64,000 bases of DNA from an uncultured Bacteroidales bacterium (GTDB taxonomy: Bacteria; Bacteroidota; Bacteroidia; Bacteroidales; UBA932): the NCBI GenBank assembly GCA_900319485.1, contig ONOQ01000010.1:19957-83956 (forward strand). The letters run 5' to 3'. The notes below the pieces were generated by a model. The model was not told where the DNA came from and made no database searches. It worked only from the letters and a program-made list of their open reading frames with translations. Below, one piece after another: positions 25,587-32,762 of this stretch. Position numbers and translations under genes: made by a program. Within the stretch, counting starts at the first letter, position 1. The number at the start of each line of letters is the position of its first letter.

Positions 25587-26845
25587 AATCTGTGGAATCT
25601 TTCAAACGTTGCTTTTTCCAGGGCTTCACGGTCAGAGGGGTGCGCAACGGAGATTAGCAGCCGGGCCCTCTCCTGGAGCGATTTTCCGTAAAGGTTCACG
25701 GCGCCCCATTCCGTAACCACCCACTGGATATCGGCCCTAGGGGTAACTACGCCTGCGCCGGGCCTGAGGACAGGCACAATCTTGGGCGCGCCTTTGGTAG
25801 TGCGGGATGCCATCGCGATGATGGCTTTGCCGCCCTTCGAGTACTTTGCCCCGCGCACGAAATCCAGTTGCCCGCCGGTGCCTGAATAGATGCGAGTGCC
25901 TATTGAATCGGCACAAACCTGCCCCGTGAGGTCTATCTCTATGGCCGAATTTATGGATACCATACCGGGATTGCGGGCGATGGTGCGGGGGTCGTTGGTG
26001 TAGGCGATGTCCTTCATCAGCACCGCCGGGTTGTGGTCCGTGAAGCGGTAGACATCCTCCGATCCTAGCAGGAAGGATGCCACAACCTTGCCTGTGTCTA
26101 TGGCCTTTGCCGCGCCGTCGATGACACCGCTGCGGATGAGCCTGAGGGCTCCGTCGGAGAACATTTCCGTATGAAGGCCAAGGTGCTTATGTGAGCCCAG
26201 GCACGCGCAGATGGCGTTTGGCATAGCGCCGATGCCCATCTGGAGGCACGCTCCGTCAGGGATAAGTTCTGCGCAGTGGCGGCCAATCTCAAGGTCCGTG
26301 GCCGATGGCTCCGCATAAGTTTTTGTAATGAGGGGCCGATTATCGCGTACCAGCGCGGTGAAACGCTCCAGCGGGATAAGGTTCCCCCCGGCAAATGGAA
26401 CGTTGGGATTCACCACCCCGATACGTTCACGGGCCACTTCCAGCGCCGCCACGGAGCAGTCTACCGATGTGCCCAGGGACACCATCCCGTCCTCAGGCTC
26501 CGACACCTGGACCATCGCCACATCACAGGGAAGCGCCCCGTTGCGGTACATAGCCTGGGTCTCGAAGAGGTTTACGGGGATGTAATCGGCCAGCCCCGCC
26601 CCCACATTATCACGGACGTTGGGCCCCACGAAAAAACCCTGGTCAAAGAAGGCGCCGCCGGAAGCGTATGGCGCCGGGCCCTCCGTGTGGAAATGGTGGA
26701 AATGAAGGTCCTCAACATCCGTTCGCTTACATAGGGCCTCCACAAGGATATGCGGCACGCTGGCGATGCTGGAGAGGTGAATGTGGTCACCGCTCCTGAC
26801 TGCCTTTACGGCCTCATCTGGCTCTATGTAATTCAGTTTGGGCAT
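25583..26845 (-). CDS. Acetyl-CoA hydrolase/CoA-transferase family protein
   Basis: A 420-residue cytoplasmic enzyme of the 4-hydroxybutyrate/propionyl-CoA:succinate CoA-transferase family. The start MPKLNYIEPDEAVKAVRSGDHIHLSS was chosen because it lies 7 bases after a promoter box; the longer frame to 27082 runs through mazG. The catalytic Glu region is SAIEIDLTGQVCADSIG and the CoA loop GTGGQLDFVRGAKYSKGGKAI (about 332-352). It would transfer CoA between acetate and another acid during fermentation. It leads an operon with the FNT channel and a small protein, divergent from mazG. Confidence 0.85.
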   Translation of the reverse strand: MPKLNYIEPDEAVKAVRSGDHIHLSSIASVPHILVEALCKRTDVEDLHFHHFHTEGPAPYASGGAFFDQGFFVGPNVRDNVGAGLADYIPVNLFETQAMYRNGALPCDVAMVQVSEPEDGMVSLGTSVDCSVAALEVARERIGVVNPNVPFAGGNLIPLERFTALVRDNRPLITKTYAEPSATDLEIGRHCAELIPDGACLQMGIGAMPNAICACLGSHKHLGLHTEMFSDGALRLIRSGVIDGAAKAIDTGKVVASFLLGSEDVYRFTDHNPAVLMKDIAYTNDPRTIARNPGMVSINSAIEIDLTGQVCADSIGTRIYSGTGGQLDFVRGAKYSKGGKAIIAMASRTTKGAPKIVPVLRPGAGVVTPRADIQWVVTEWGAVNLYGKSLQERARLLISVAHPSDREALEKATFERFHRL

Positions 26846-26852
26846 TAGAAAA

Positions 26853-26860
26853 CAAAGATA
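26853..26860 (-). promoter_or_regulatory. -7 box for the CoA-transferase operon
   Basis: Reads TATCTTTG on the minus strand and ends 7 bases before the start at 26845, so the mRNA leader is minimal or absent. Only 13 bases separate it from the opposed box of mazG. Confidence 0.6.
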
Positions 26861-26873
26861 GCACAAAATGTCG

Positions 26874-26881
26874 TATATTTG
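26874..26881 (+). promoter_or_regulatory. -7 box for mazG
   Basis: TATATTTG, 19 bases before the ATG at 26901. It supports that start over the in-frame ATG at 26868, which lies upstream of the box. Confidence 0.6.
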
Positions 26882-26900
26882 CATAGCAAAAAGATTGAAA

Positions 26901-27692
26901 ATGCATTCAAGAGAAGAAAAACTCCAGGCTTTCGGCCGATTACTTGACATAATGGACACCCTCCGTGAAAAGTGCCCGTGGAACGCAGAGCAAACCTTTG
27001 ACTCAATCCGCCGCCTCACCGAGGAAGAAGTGTACGAACTGAGCGAAACCATCCTCGAAGGAGACCGTCCCGGCACCGCCAAGGAAATCGGGGACCTCCT
27101 CTACCATATGGTGTTCTATGCACGCATCGGCCAGGAAGAAGGCGCATTTGACATTGCCGACAGCATCAATAAGGTATGCGACAAAATGGTCTTCCGCCAC
27201 CCCCACGTATTTGGTCCGGAGGCCGGCAAGGAGACATCGGCCAAGGAGATTGCCGATACCTGGGAACTTGTGAAAGCCAAAGAAAAAGGCGGCAACAAGC
27301 GCGTTATGGCAGGCATCCCCAAGGCAATGCCCGCTATGCTCAAGGCACTCTCCATGCAGGAAAAGGCCCGCGGCTGCGGCTTCGACTGGGAAAAGAAGGA
27401 GGATGTCTGGGACAAGGTGAAAGAAGAGTGCTCGGAAGTCTCGGAGGCCGCCGCCGGTGCTTCTGACGAGCAACTTGAGATGGAGTTCGGGGACCTTCTT
27501 TTTGCCGTCATCAACGCCGCAAGGCTCTACGGAGTGGATCCCGAAACCGCCCTCAGCCGCTCATCCGAGAAATTCCGCCGCCGCTTCACCTATCTTGAAG
27601 AGCAGACACTCCGCAAGGGGCTCTCCTTCCGTGACCTCACCCTGGCCCAGATGGACGCCATCTGGGACGAAGCCAAGGCCCAGGGGCTGTAG
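26901..27692 (+). CDS. mazG: Nucleoside triphosphate pyrophosphohydrolase
   Basis: A 263-residue cytoplasmic enzyme, the exact length of E. coli MazG, that hydrolyses NTPs to NMP and pyrophosphate. It has two all-helical MazG repeats. The first holds CPWNAEQTFDSIRRLTEEEVYELSETI with the ExxE metal motif (about 39-50) and later EIGDLLYHMVFYARI (ExxD). The second holds KEECSEVSEA and EFGDLLFAVINAARLYGVDPE. The start MHSREEKLQAF is supported by the promoter. It is followed immediately by repeat copy B, which provides its terminator. Confidence 0.92.
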   Translation: MHSREEKLQAFGRLLDIMDTLREKCPWNAEQTFDSIRRLTEEEVYELSETILEGDRPGTAKEIGDLLYHMVFYARIGQEEGAFDIADSINKVCDKMVFRHPHVFGPEAGKETSAKEIADTWELVKAKEKGGNKRVMAGIPKAMPAMLKALSMQEKARGCGFDWEKKEDVWDKVKEECSEVSEAAAGASDEQLEMEFGDLLFAVINAARLYGVDPETALSRSSEKFRRRFTYLEEQTLRKGLSFRDLTLAQMDAIWDEAKAQGL

Positions 27693-27760
27693 GTGTCGCA
27701 GGTGATGGCCCCGACTGTCACAGGTCACAACCCAAAACGTCGCAGGTGACAACCCAAAGT

Positions 27761-27802
27761 GTCGCAGGTCTGAGAAAATGGTCGGACCTGCGACGCTTTT
27801 TT
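27761..27802 (+). terminator. Repeat-encoded terminator for mazG
   Basis: GTCGCAGGTC (27761-27770) pairs with GACCTGCGAC (27785-27794), followed by GC and six T. It is the same structure, in mirrored position, as the terminator in copy A. Confidence 0.8.
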
Positions 27803-28144
27803 ATCCATATGGCCGATTCCCGTCGCAGGTGACGCCAAAAACGCAGACCTGCGACGTTTCGCCACCGGACCTGCGACGTTTTACCGTCTGACCTGCAACA
27901 ATCCACCACCCAACCTGCAACGGTGCACACCCTAGCGACTGCGGGGCAATGATTCACACGTTTTGGGCCGATTATGCGCATTTCATTGCCCATTTGGTCA
28001 ACGAATTACACGTTTTTGGCGTTTTTTGTGCGGTTCGTTGCCCGCCCAAGCGGATGGGAGCATTGGTGTCCAAACCTGTAGCCGCCCGCGGCATCATAAT
28101 TTGGTGGAGGCTAACAAACTCACGCACAGGAAGTTATGGCGTTG

Positions 28145-28168
28145 TTTGGGATTACCGGTAATCCCAAA
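28145..28168. repeat. 24-bp perfect palindrome in copy B
   Basis: Identical to the palindrome at 24171-24194, centred on ACCGGT. Confidence 0.85.
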
Positions 28169-28256
28169 GAAGTGTGTAAACGGCTGATAATCAACTAAAA
28201 GAGCTCCACCGCATCGGCATTACAATAGGGGTAGAGGAAAAGTGGGGAAAAATTCG

Positions 28257-28264
28257 TATATTTA
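28257..28264 (+). promoter_or_regulatory. -7-like box for ettA
   Basis: TATATTTA, one base off TAnnTTTG, 21 bases before the ettA ATG and just outside repeat copy B. Confidence 0.45.
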
Positions 28265-28285
28265 CGCATAATTACACTAAGACCT

Positions 28286-29965
28286 ATGGCCGACGAAAAG
28301 ATTATCTTCTCAATGAACCGGGTGAGCAAGGTGCTGCCCCACAATAACAAAGTCATCCTGAAGGACATCTATCTTGGATTTTTCTATGGCGCCAAGATTG
28401 GTATCATCGGCCTTAACGGGTCCGGTAAGTCCACCCTCCTCAAGATTATCGCGGGGGTGGAAAAATCCTACAAGGGAGAGGTTGTGTGGGCCCCGGGATA
28501 CACCGTGGGCTACCTGGAGCAGGAGCCTCAGATGGATCCGGAGAAAACCGTCCTGGAAGTAGTGCAGGAGGGTGTTCAGGAGGTTATGGACATCCTGGCG
28601 GAGTACAATGAGATCTCTGCAAAGTTCATGGAGCCCATGGATGACGATGAAATGAACCGTCTCATAGAGCGCCAGGGAGAACTCACGGAAAAGATAGACC
28701 ACATTGGCGGCTGGGAGATTGACTCCAAACTGGAGCGTGCAATGGACGCCCTCCAGTGCCCCCCGCCGGACCAGAAGATAAAGGAACTCTCCGGTGGTGA
28801 GCGCCGCCGCGTGGCTTTGTGCCGATTACTCCTCCAGGAGCCGGACGTCCTCCTTCTGGACGAACCAACCAACCATCTTGACACGGAGTCCATTCAGTGG
28901 CTGGAGGCCCACCTGCAGCAGTACAAGGGCACGGTGATTGCCGTCACCCACGACCGCTACTTCCTTGACAACGTAGCCGGCTGGATCCTTGAACTGGACC
29001 GCGGAGAAGGCATTCCCTGGAAGGGCAACTACTCCTCCTGGCTGGACCAGAAGACAAAGCGCCTGGCCCAGGAAGAGAAGGCGGAGAGCAAGCGCCGTAA
29101 AACCCTGGAGCGAGAGTTGGAATGGGTACGGATGGCGCCCAAGGCCCGTCAGGCAAAGCAGAAGGCCCGTCTGGGGGCTTATGAGAAGATGGCATCGGCC
29201 GATACAAAACAGAAGGAAGACAACCTTGAAATCTATATTCCAAACGGCCCGCACCTTGGAAACAAGGTCATAAAGTTCACGGACGTTTCCAAAGCATACG
29301 GAGACAAGGTCCTCTTTGAGCACCTCAGTTTTGAACTGCCGCCGGCGGGAATCGTCGGTGTGATCGGCCCCAACGGAGCCGGTAAAACCACGCTTTTCCG
29401 CCTTATAATGGGCCTTGAGAAACCTGACAGCGGCACCATTGAGATTGGAGACACCGTAAAGATATCATACGTGGACCAGCAGCACCGCTCCATCGATCCC
29501 GATAAAACCGTCTACCAGACAATTGCCGGCAACTCCGAATGGGTGCGTATGGGCGGCCGGGACGTAAACGCCCGCGCCTGGGTGTCCCGCTTCAACTTCT
29601 CCGGCGCAGACCAGGAGAAAAAGTGCGGAGTGCTATCAGGCGGTGAAAGGAACCGCCTCCACCTTGCCCTCACCCTTAAGGACGAAGGCAACGTGCTCCT
29701 TTTGGACGAACCCACCAACGACGTGGACGTTAACACCATCCGCGCCCTTGAGGACGGCCTTGAGAACTTTGCGGGCTGTGCCGTTGTGGTAAGCCACGAC
29801 CGCTGGTTCCTGGACCGTATCGCCACCCATATCCTTGCTTATGAAGGAGACGGCAACGTGGTGTTCTTTGAGGGTAACTACGAGGAATACGAGGAAAACC
29901 GCAAGATGCGCCTTGGTCCGGACGCCGCTCCCAAACGCTTCAAGTACAAGAAATTAATGGAATAA
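28286..29965 (+). CDS. ettA: Energy-dependent translational throttle protein EttA (ABC-F)
   Basis: A 559-residue cytoplasmic ABC-F protein with two ATPase domains and no membrane part. Domain 1 has Walker A GLNGSGKST (about 42-50), signature LSGGERRRVAL and Walker B LLLDEPTNHLD. Domain 2 has GPNGAGKTT, LSGGERNRLHLAL and LLLDEPTNDVD. Between them lies the P-site tRNA-interacting linker (about 240-300, basic and helical). EttA binds the ribosomal E site and gates the first elongation step according to ADP/ATP ratio. The length and the NDV in place of NHL in the second site match EttA. A sugar porter follows after 9 bases. Confidence 0.92.
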   Translation: MADEKIIFSMNRVSKVLPHNNKVILKDIYLGFFYGAKIGIIGLNGSGKSTLLKIIAGVEKSYKGEVVWAPGYTVGYLEQEPQMDPEKTVLEVVQEGVQEVMDILAEYNEISAKFMEPMDDDEMNRLIERQGELTEKIDHIGGWEIDSKLERAMDALQCPPPDQKIKELSGGERRRVALCRLLLQEPDVLLLDEPTNHLDTESIQWLEAHLQQYKGTVIAVTHDRYFLDNVAGWILELDRGEGIPWKGNYSSWLDQKTKRLAQEEKAESKRRKTLERELEWVRMAPKARQAKQKARLGAYEKMASADTKQKEDNLEIYIPNGPHLGNKVIKFTDVSKAYGDKVLFEHLSFELPPAGIVGVIGPNGAGKTTLFRLIMGLEKPDSGTIEIGDTVKISYVDQQHRSIDPDKTVYQTIAGNSEWVRMGGRDVNARAWVSRFNFSGADQEKKCGVLSGGERNRLHLALTLKDEGNVLLLDEPTNDVDVNTIRALEDGLENFAGCAVVVSHDRWFLDRIATHILAYEGDGNVVFFEGNYEEYEENRKMRLGPDAAPKRFKYKKLME

Positions 29966-29974
29966 ACTACTACT

Positions 29975-31249
29975 ATGAAAACCAAAGTCAGTTCACGCAC
30001 TGTCTTCATTGCCATCGTAGCGGCTCTCGGAGGCATTCTGTTTGGTTATGACACCGCCGTCATCTCCGGTACAACGGAGGTTGTGAAGATGCAGTTCGGC
30101 CTTTCCACCGGCGGCGAAGGCTGGTATGTGGGATGCGCCCTAATCGGCTCCATCCTGGGCGTTCTAATCGCCGGAATGATGTCGGACTTCCTGGGGAGGA
30201 AGAAGACTATGCTCATATCGGCCCTCCTTTTCTCCATTTCCGCAATAGGATGCGCCGTGAGCCAGGATTTCACGCAACTTGTGATCTTCCGCATCGTGGG
30301 AGGATTCGGAATCGGCATAGTGTCAATAGTGTCGCCGGTGTATATCTCCGAGGTCTCCCCCGCCGAGGTCCGCGGCACAATGGTGAGCCTTTACCAACTG
30401 TTCATCACAATAGGTTTCCTTCTGGCCTACCTTGCCAACTACCTCATCCTCAAGGGCACTTCAATGGCCGATTATTGGAGGCCGATGCTTGGCGCCGAAG
30501 CCGTCCCGGACATCCTGTTCCTTGTGCTCATCTTCTTCATCCCGGAAAGCCCGCGCTGGCTGGCGGTCCGCGGGGAGAGGGAGGATAAGAGTGAGGAATG
30601 GAAGGCCCTTCGTGAACCCGGCATCCTGAAAGCCGTCCTCATAGGCTCCGCCATTGCCATCCTGGGCCAGTTTATGGGCGTAAACGCCGTTCTCTATTAC
30701 GGCCCCAAGATCTTTGCCGATGCAGGTTTTGAGGATCCCCTCTTCTCCACGGTCCTCGTGGGAGTAGTGAATATGCTCACAACCGTCATTGCTCTGGCCA
30801 TAATTGACAAGGTGGGCCGAAAGCAACTTGTGTGGTGGGGCGTTGGCGGAATGATATTCTGCCTGCTTATGATCGGCCTTTATTTCCTGCCAGCAACAAG
30901 CCTTCCCACCTGGTTCATGCTCACCTTCTTCCTGCTGTACGTGTTCTGCACGGCCATTTCCATCAGCGCCGTGGTGTTTGTGCTCCTCAGTGAGATGTAC
31001 CCCAACAGGGTCCGCGGCCTGGCTATGTCCATAGCCGGTTTTGCGCTCTGGATAGGCACCTATCTGATTGGCCAGCTCACTCCCTGGATGCTGGAAACCC
31101 TCACGCCCGCCGGCACCTTCTTCCTCTTTGCGTTTATGTGCCTGCCGTACCTGTGGATAATGTACAAACACGTACCAAACACCACCGGAAAGACCCTGGA
31201 AGAGATTGAGGAGTACTGGCGCGGAAGCAACAAACAGAGTATCAAATAG
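29975..31249 (+). CDS. Sugar porter family MFS transporter
   Basis: A 424-residue inner-membrane transporter with 12 helices. Sugar porter signatures are GGILFGYDTAVISG (about 19-32), DFLGRKKTM between helices 2 and 3, VSPVYISEVSPAEVRG (about 122-137), PESPRWLAVRG after helix 6 and LSEMYPNRVRGLAMS after helix 10. The central cytoplasmic loop is short (about 20 residues after PESPRWL instead of ~50), which makes the protein smaller than XylE-type porters but keeps the frame. The substrate is probably a monosaccharide taken up with protons. A hairpin terminator follows. Confidence 0.88.
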   Translation: MKTKVSSRTVFIAIVAALGGILFGYDTAVISGTTEVVKMQFGLSTGGEGWYVGCALIGSILGVLIAGMMSDFLGRKKTMLISALLFSISAIGCAVSQDFTQLVIFRIVGGFGIGIVSIVSPVYISEVSPAEVRGTMVSLYQLFITIGFLLAYLANYLILKGTSMADYWRPMLGAEAVPDILFLVLIFFIPESPRWLAVRGEREDKSEEWKALREPGILKAVLIGSAIAILGQFMGVNAVLYYGPKIFADAGFEDPLFSTVLVGVVNMLTTVIALAIIDKVGRKQLVWWGVGGMIFCLLMIGLYFLPATSLPTWFMLTFFLLYVFCTAISISAVVFVLLSEMYPNRVRGLAMSIAGFALWIGTYLIGQLTPWMLETLTPAGTFFLFAFMCLPYLWIMYKHVPNTTGKTLEEIEEYWRGSNKQSIK

Positions 31250-31254
31250 TTACT

Positions 31255-31293
31255 GGTATAGCCGTGCACTTGACGGTGCACCGCTATACCTTT
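31255..31293 (+). terminator. Hairpin terminator after the sugar porter
   Basis: GGTATAGC and GTGCAC (31255-31269) pair with GTGCAC and GCTATACC (31276-31290), with one C-C mismatch and a 6-base loop. A short T run (31291-31293) follows. The weak T tract limits confidence. Confidence 0.55.
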
Positions 31294-31301
31294 AATCAGC
31301 T

Positions 31302-32762
31302 ATGAATCAGCGGTTTATCTTTGCGGTAGTATTGAGCCTCCTTGCGGCGGCATGCACGCCCACGTATGACGTGGTAGTGGTGGGCGGCGGCACGGGAGGC
31401 ACGGCTGCAGCAATAGAGGCGGCCCGTGACGGGGCAAGCGTGCTCATTGTGGAGGAAAGTCCCTGGCTTGGCGGCATGCTCACAAGCGCCGGGGTAAGCG
31501 CCATAGACGGCAACTACCGCCTCCGCGGCGGCATCTTTGGGGAATTCACGGACTCCCTGGCGGCACGCTGCGGCGGGTATGACGCTCTCAAATCCGGCTG
31601 GGTGTCCAACATCCTTTTCAATCCCGCCGTAGGGGCCGATATCCTGGCCGATATTGCCGATAATTCCGGCGTGGAAGTGCGGTTCAATTGTCATCCCGAG
31701 CGAAGCCGAGGGATCTCCCGAAAGAGCGGCCACTGGCGCCTCACTCTCAGTGACGGCTCCCGCGTAAAGGCCCGTATCCTCATAGACGGGACGGAACTTG
31801 GAGACGTAGCACGGGAGGCGGGCGCAAGTGAACTCCAGGACCGCGTAACCCTGCAGGATATGACCTACGTTGCCACTCTGAAGCAGTATGACCGCGATGT
31901 AACGATTGAAGAGCCGGAAGACTACAACCCGGACTTTTACAAGGACTGCTGCAGCACCTGGTCCCCGGAGATGATGCTCTCCTACGGCGCCCTCCCGGAC
32001 GGCCACATTATGCTCAACTGGCCTCAAGGCGGAAACGACATCTATCTGGATTACCTCAACTTGCCGCGGGAGGAGGTTTACAGGCAGGCCAAAAACCGCA
32101 CTTTGGGATACGTCTACTACCTCCAGACGGAACTCGGATACCGTAACCTGGGCATTGCCGATGACGTTTTCCCCACCGCCGACGGCCTTCCCTTCTACCC
32201 GTATTACAGGGAATCCCGCCGCTTTGCCGGAAGGGACACAATGACTCTGGAGGCCGCAAAAAGGCCGTATGACTTTGACCTCTACACCCGCGCAGTTGCC
32301 GTCGGGGACTACCCCGTAGACCATCACCACAACCAAAATCCCCGCCGGGAGGAACTCTCCCATCTATGGTACGGAAAAATCCCCTCCTTCAGCGTGCCGC
32401 TGGGCGTAGTTGTACCCATAGGAGTGGAAGATCTTCTTATGGCCGATAAAAACATCTCCGTCACCTGGGAGATGAACGGAGCAACCCGCCTCCAGCCTGT
32501 TGTGACTGGCCTTGGACAGGCGGCAGGCGCACTTGCGGCAATTGCCGTAAAGACAGGAAGGCACCCTTCGGAGGTACCTGCATCGGAGGTGCAGGCCGTC
32601 CTTCTGGACCGCGGCTGCTATCTTCTCCCCTTCCTGGACCTTAAGCCCACGGACCCGGGCTTCCGGGAACTGCAGGAGAAAGGCATAAAAGGAGAAGTCA
32701 AGGGTATCGGCCGCAGCATTGACTGGTCAAACGAAACCTGGGTAAATACACCTGAACAATGA
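31302..32762 (+). CDS. FAD-dependent oxidoreductase lipoprotein with palindromic-element insert
   Basis: A 486-residue protein with lipobox LLAAAC (Cys18) followed at once by a Rossmann dinucleotide-binding start VVVVGGGTGGTAAAIEAARDG (24-44), so a periplasmic or surface-anchored FAD enzyme of the FAD_oxidored type. The motif LIDGTELGDVAREAG (about 157-171) and the C-terminal NGATRLQPVVTGLGQAAGALA are family features. Residues 130-141 (CHPERSRGISRK) are encoded by a palindromic repeat and are not part of the family fold. Such enzymes occur in Bacteroidota glycan loci with unknown substrates. It overlaps the DUF5009 gene by 4 bases. Confidence 0.8.
   Translation: MNQRFIFAVVLSLLAAACTPTYDVVVVGGGTGGTAAAIEAARDGASVLIVEESPWLGGMLTSAGVSAIDGNYRLRGGIFGEFTDSLAARCGGYDALKSGWVSNILFNPAVGADILADIADNSGVEVRFNCHPERSRGISRKSGHWRLTLSDGSRVKARILIDGTELGDVAREAGASELQDRVTLQDMTYVATLKQYDRDVTIEEPEDYNPDFYKDCCSTWSPEMMLSYGALPDGHIMLNWPQGGNDIYLDYLNLPREEVYRQAKNRTLGYVYYLQTELGYRNLGIADDVFPTADGLPFYPYYRESRRFAGRDTMTLEAAKRPYDFDLYTRAVAVGDYPVDHHHNQNPRREELSHLWYGKIPSFSVPLGVVVPIGVEDLLMADKNISVTWEMNGATRLQPVVTGLGQAAGALAAIAVKTGRHPSEVPASEVQAVLLDRGCYLLPFLDLKPTDPGFRELQEKGIKGEVKGIGRSIDWSNETWVNTPEQ
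31690..31719. repeat. In-frame palindromic element (CHPERSRGIS type)
   Basis: TCATCCCGAGCGAAGCCGAG followed by GGATCTCCCG, translated as CHPERSRGISR within the oxidoreductase. This peptide is a familiar by-product of palindromic repeats in many bacterial genomes. Confidence 0.75.

Larger units (their letters stand above)
27693..28240. repeat. Inverted repeat family, copy B
   Basis: About 548 bases starting at the mazG stop; the inverted counterpart of 24102-24759. It has the same landmarks in reverse order: about ten copies or near copies of GTCGCAGGT in both orientations (27693-27930), CCTAGCGACTGCGGGGCAATG, the region complementary to A 24391-24540, the 24-bp palindrome (28145-28168) and GCTCCACCGCATCGGCATTA. 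It lacks the 133-bp extra piece of copy A. Open frames within it are short and not convincing. The ettA promoter begins just outside its end; 28241-28285 holds only that promoter and leader. Confidence 0.88.

Noticed and set aside
26846-27082. N-terminal extension of the CoA-transferase on the minus strand
   Set aside because: It overlaps mazG and its promoter; the family start is at 26845 next to a TAnnTTTG box.
27693-27930. GTCGCAGGT array as a CRISPR or tandem repeat
   Set aside because: Motifs are in both orientations, unevenly spaced and lack constant-length spacers; no cas genes are nearby.
31296-32363. 355-codon open frame opposite the FAD oxidoreductase
   Set aside because: Shadow frame with no recognisable motifs, while the + frame has lipobox and FAD-binding motif.
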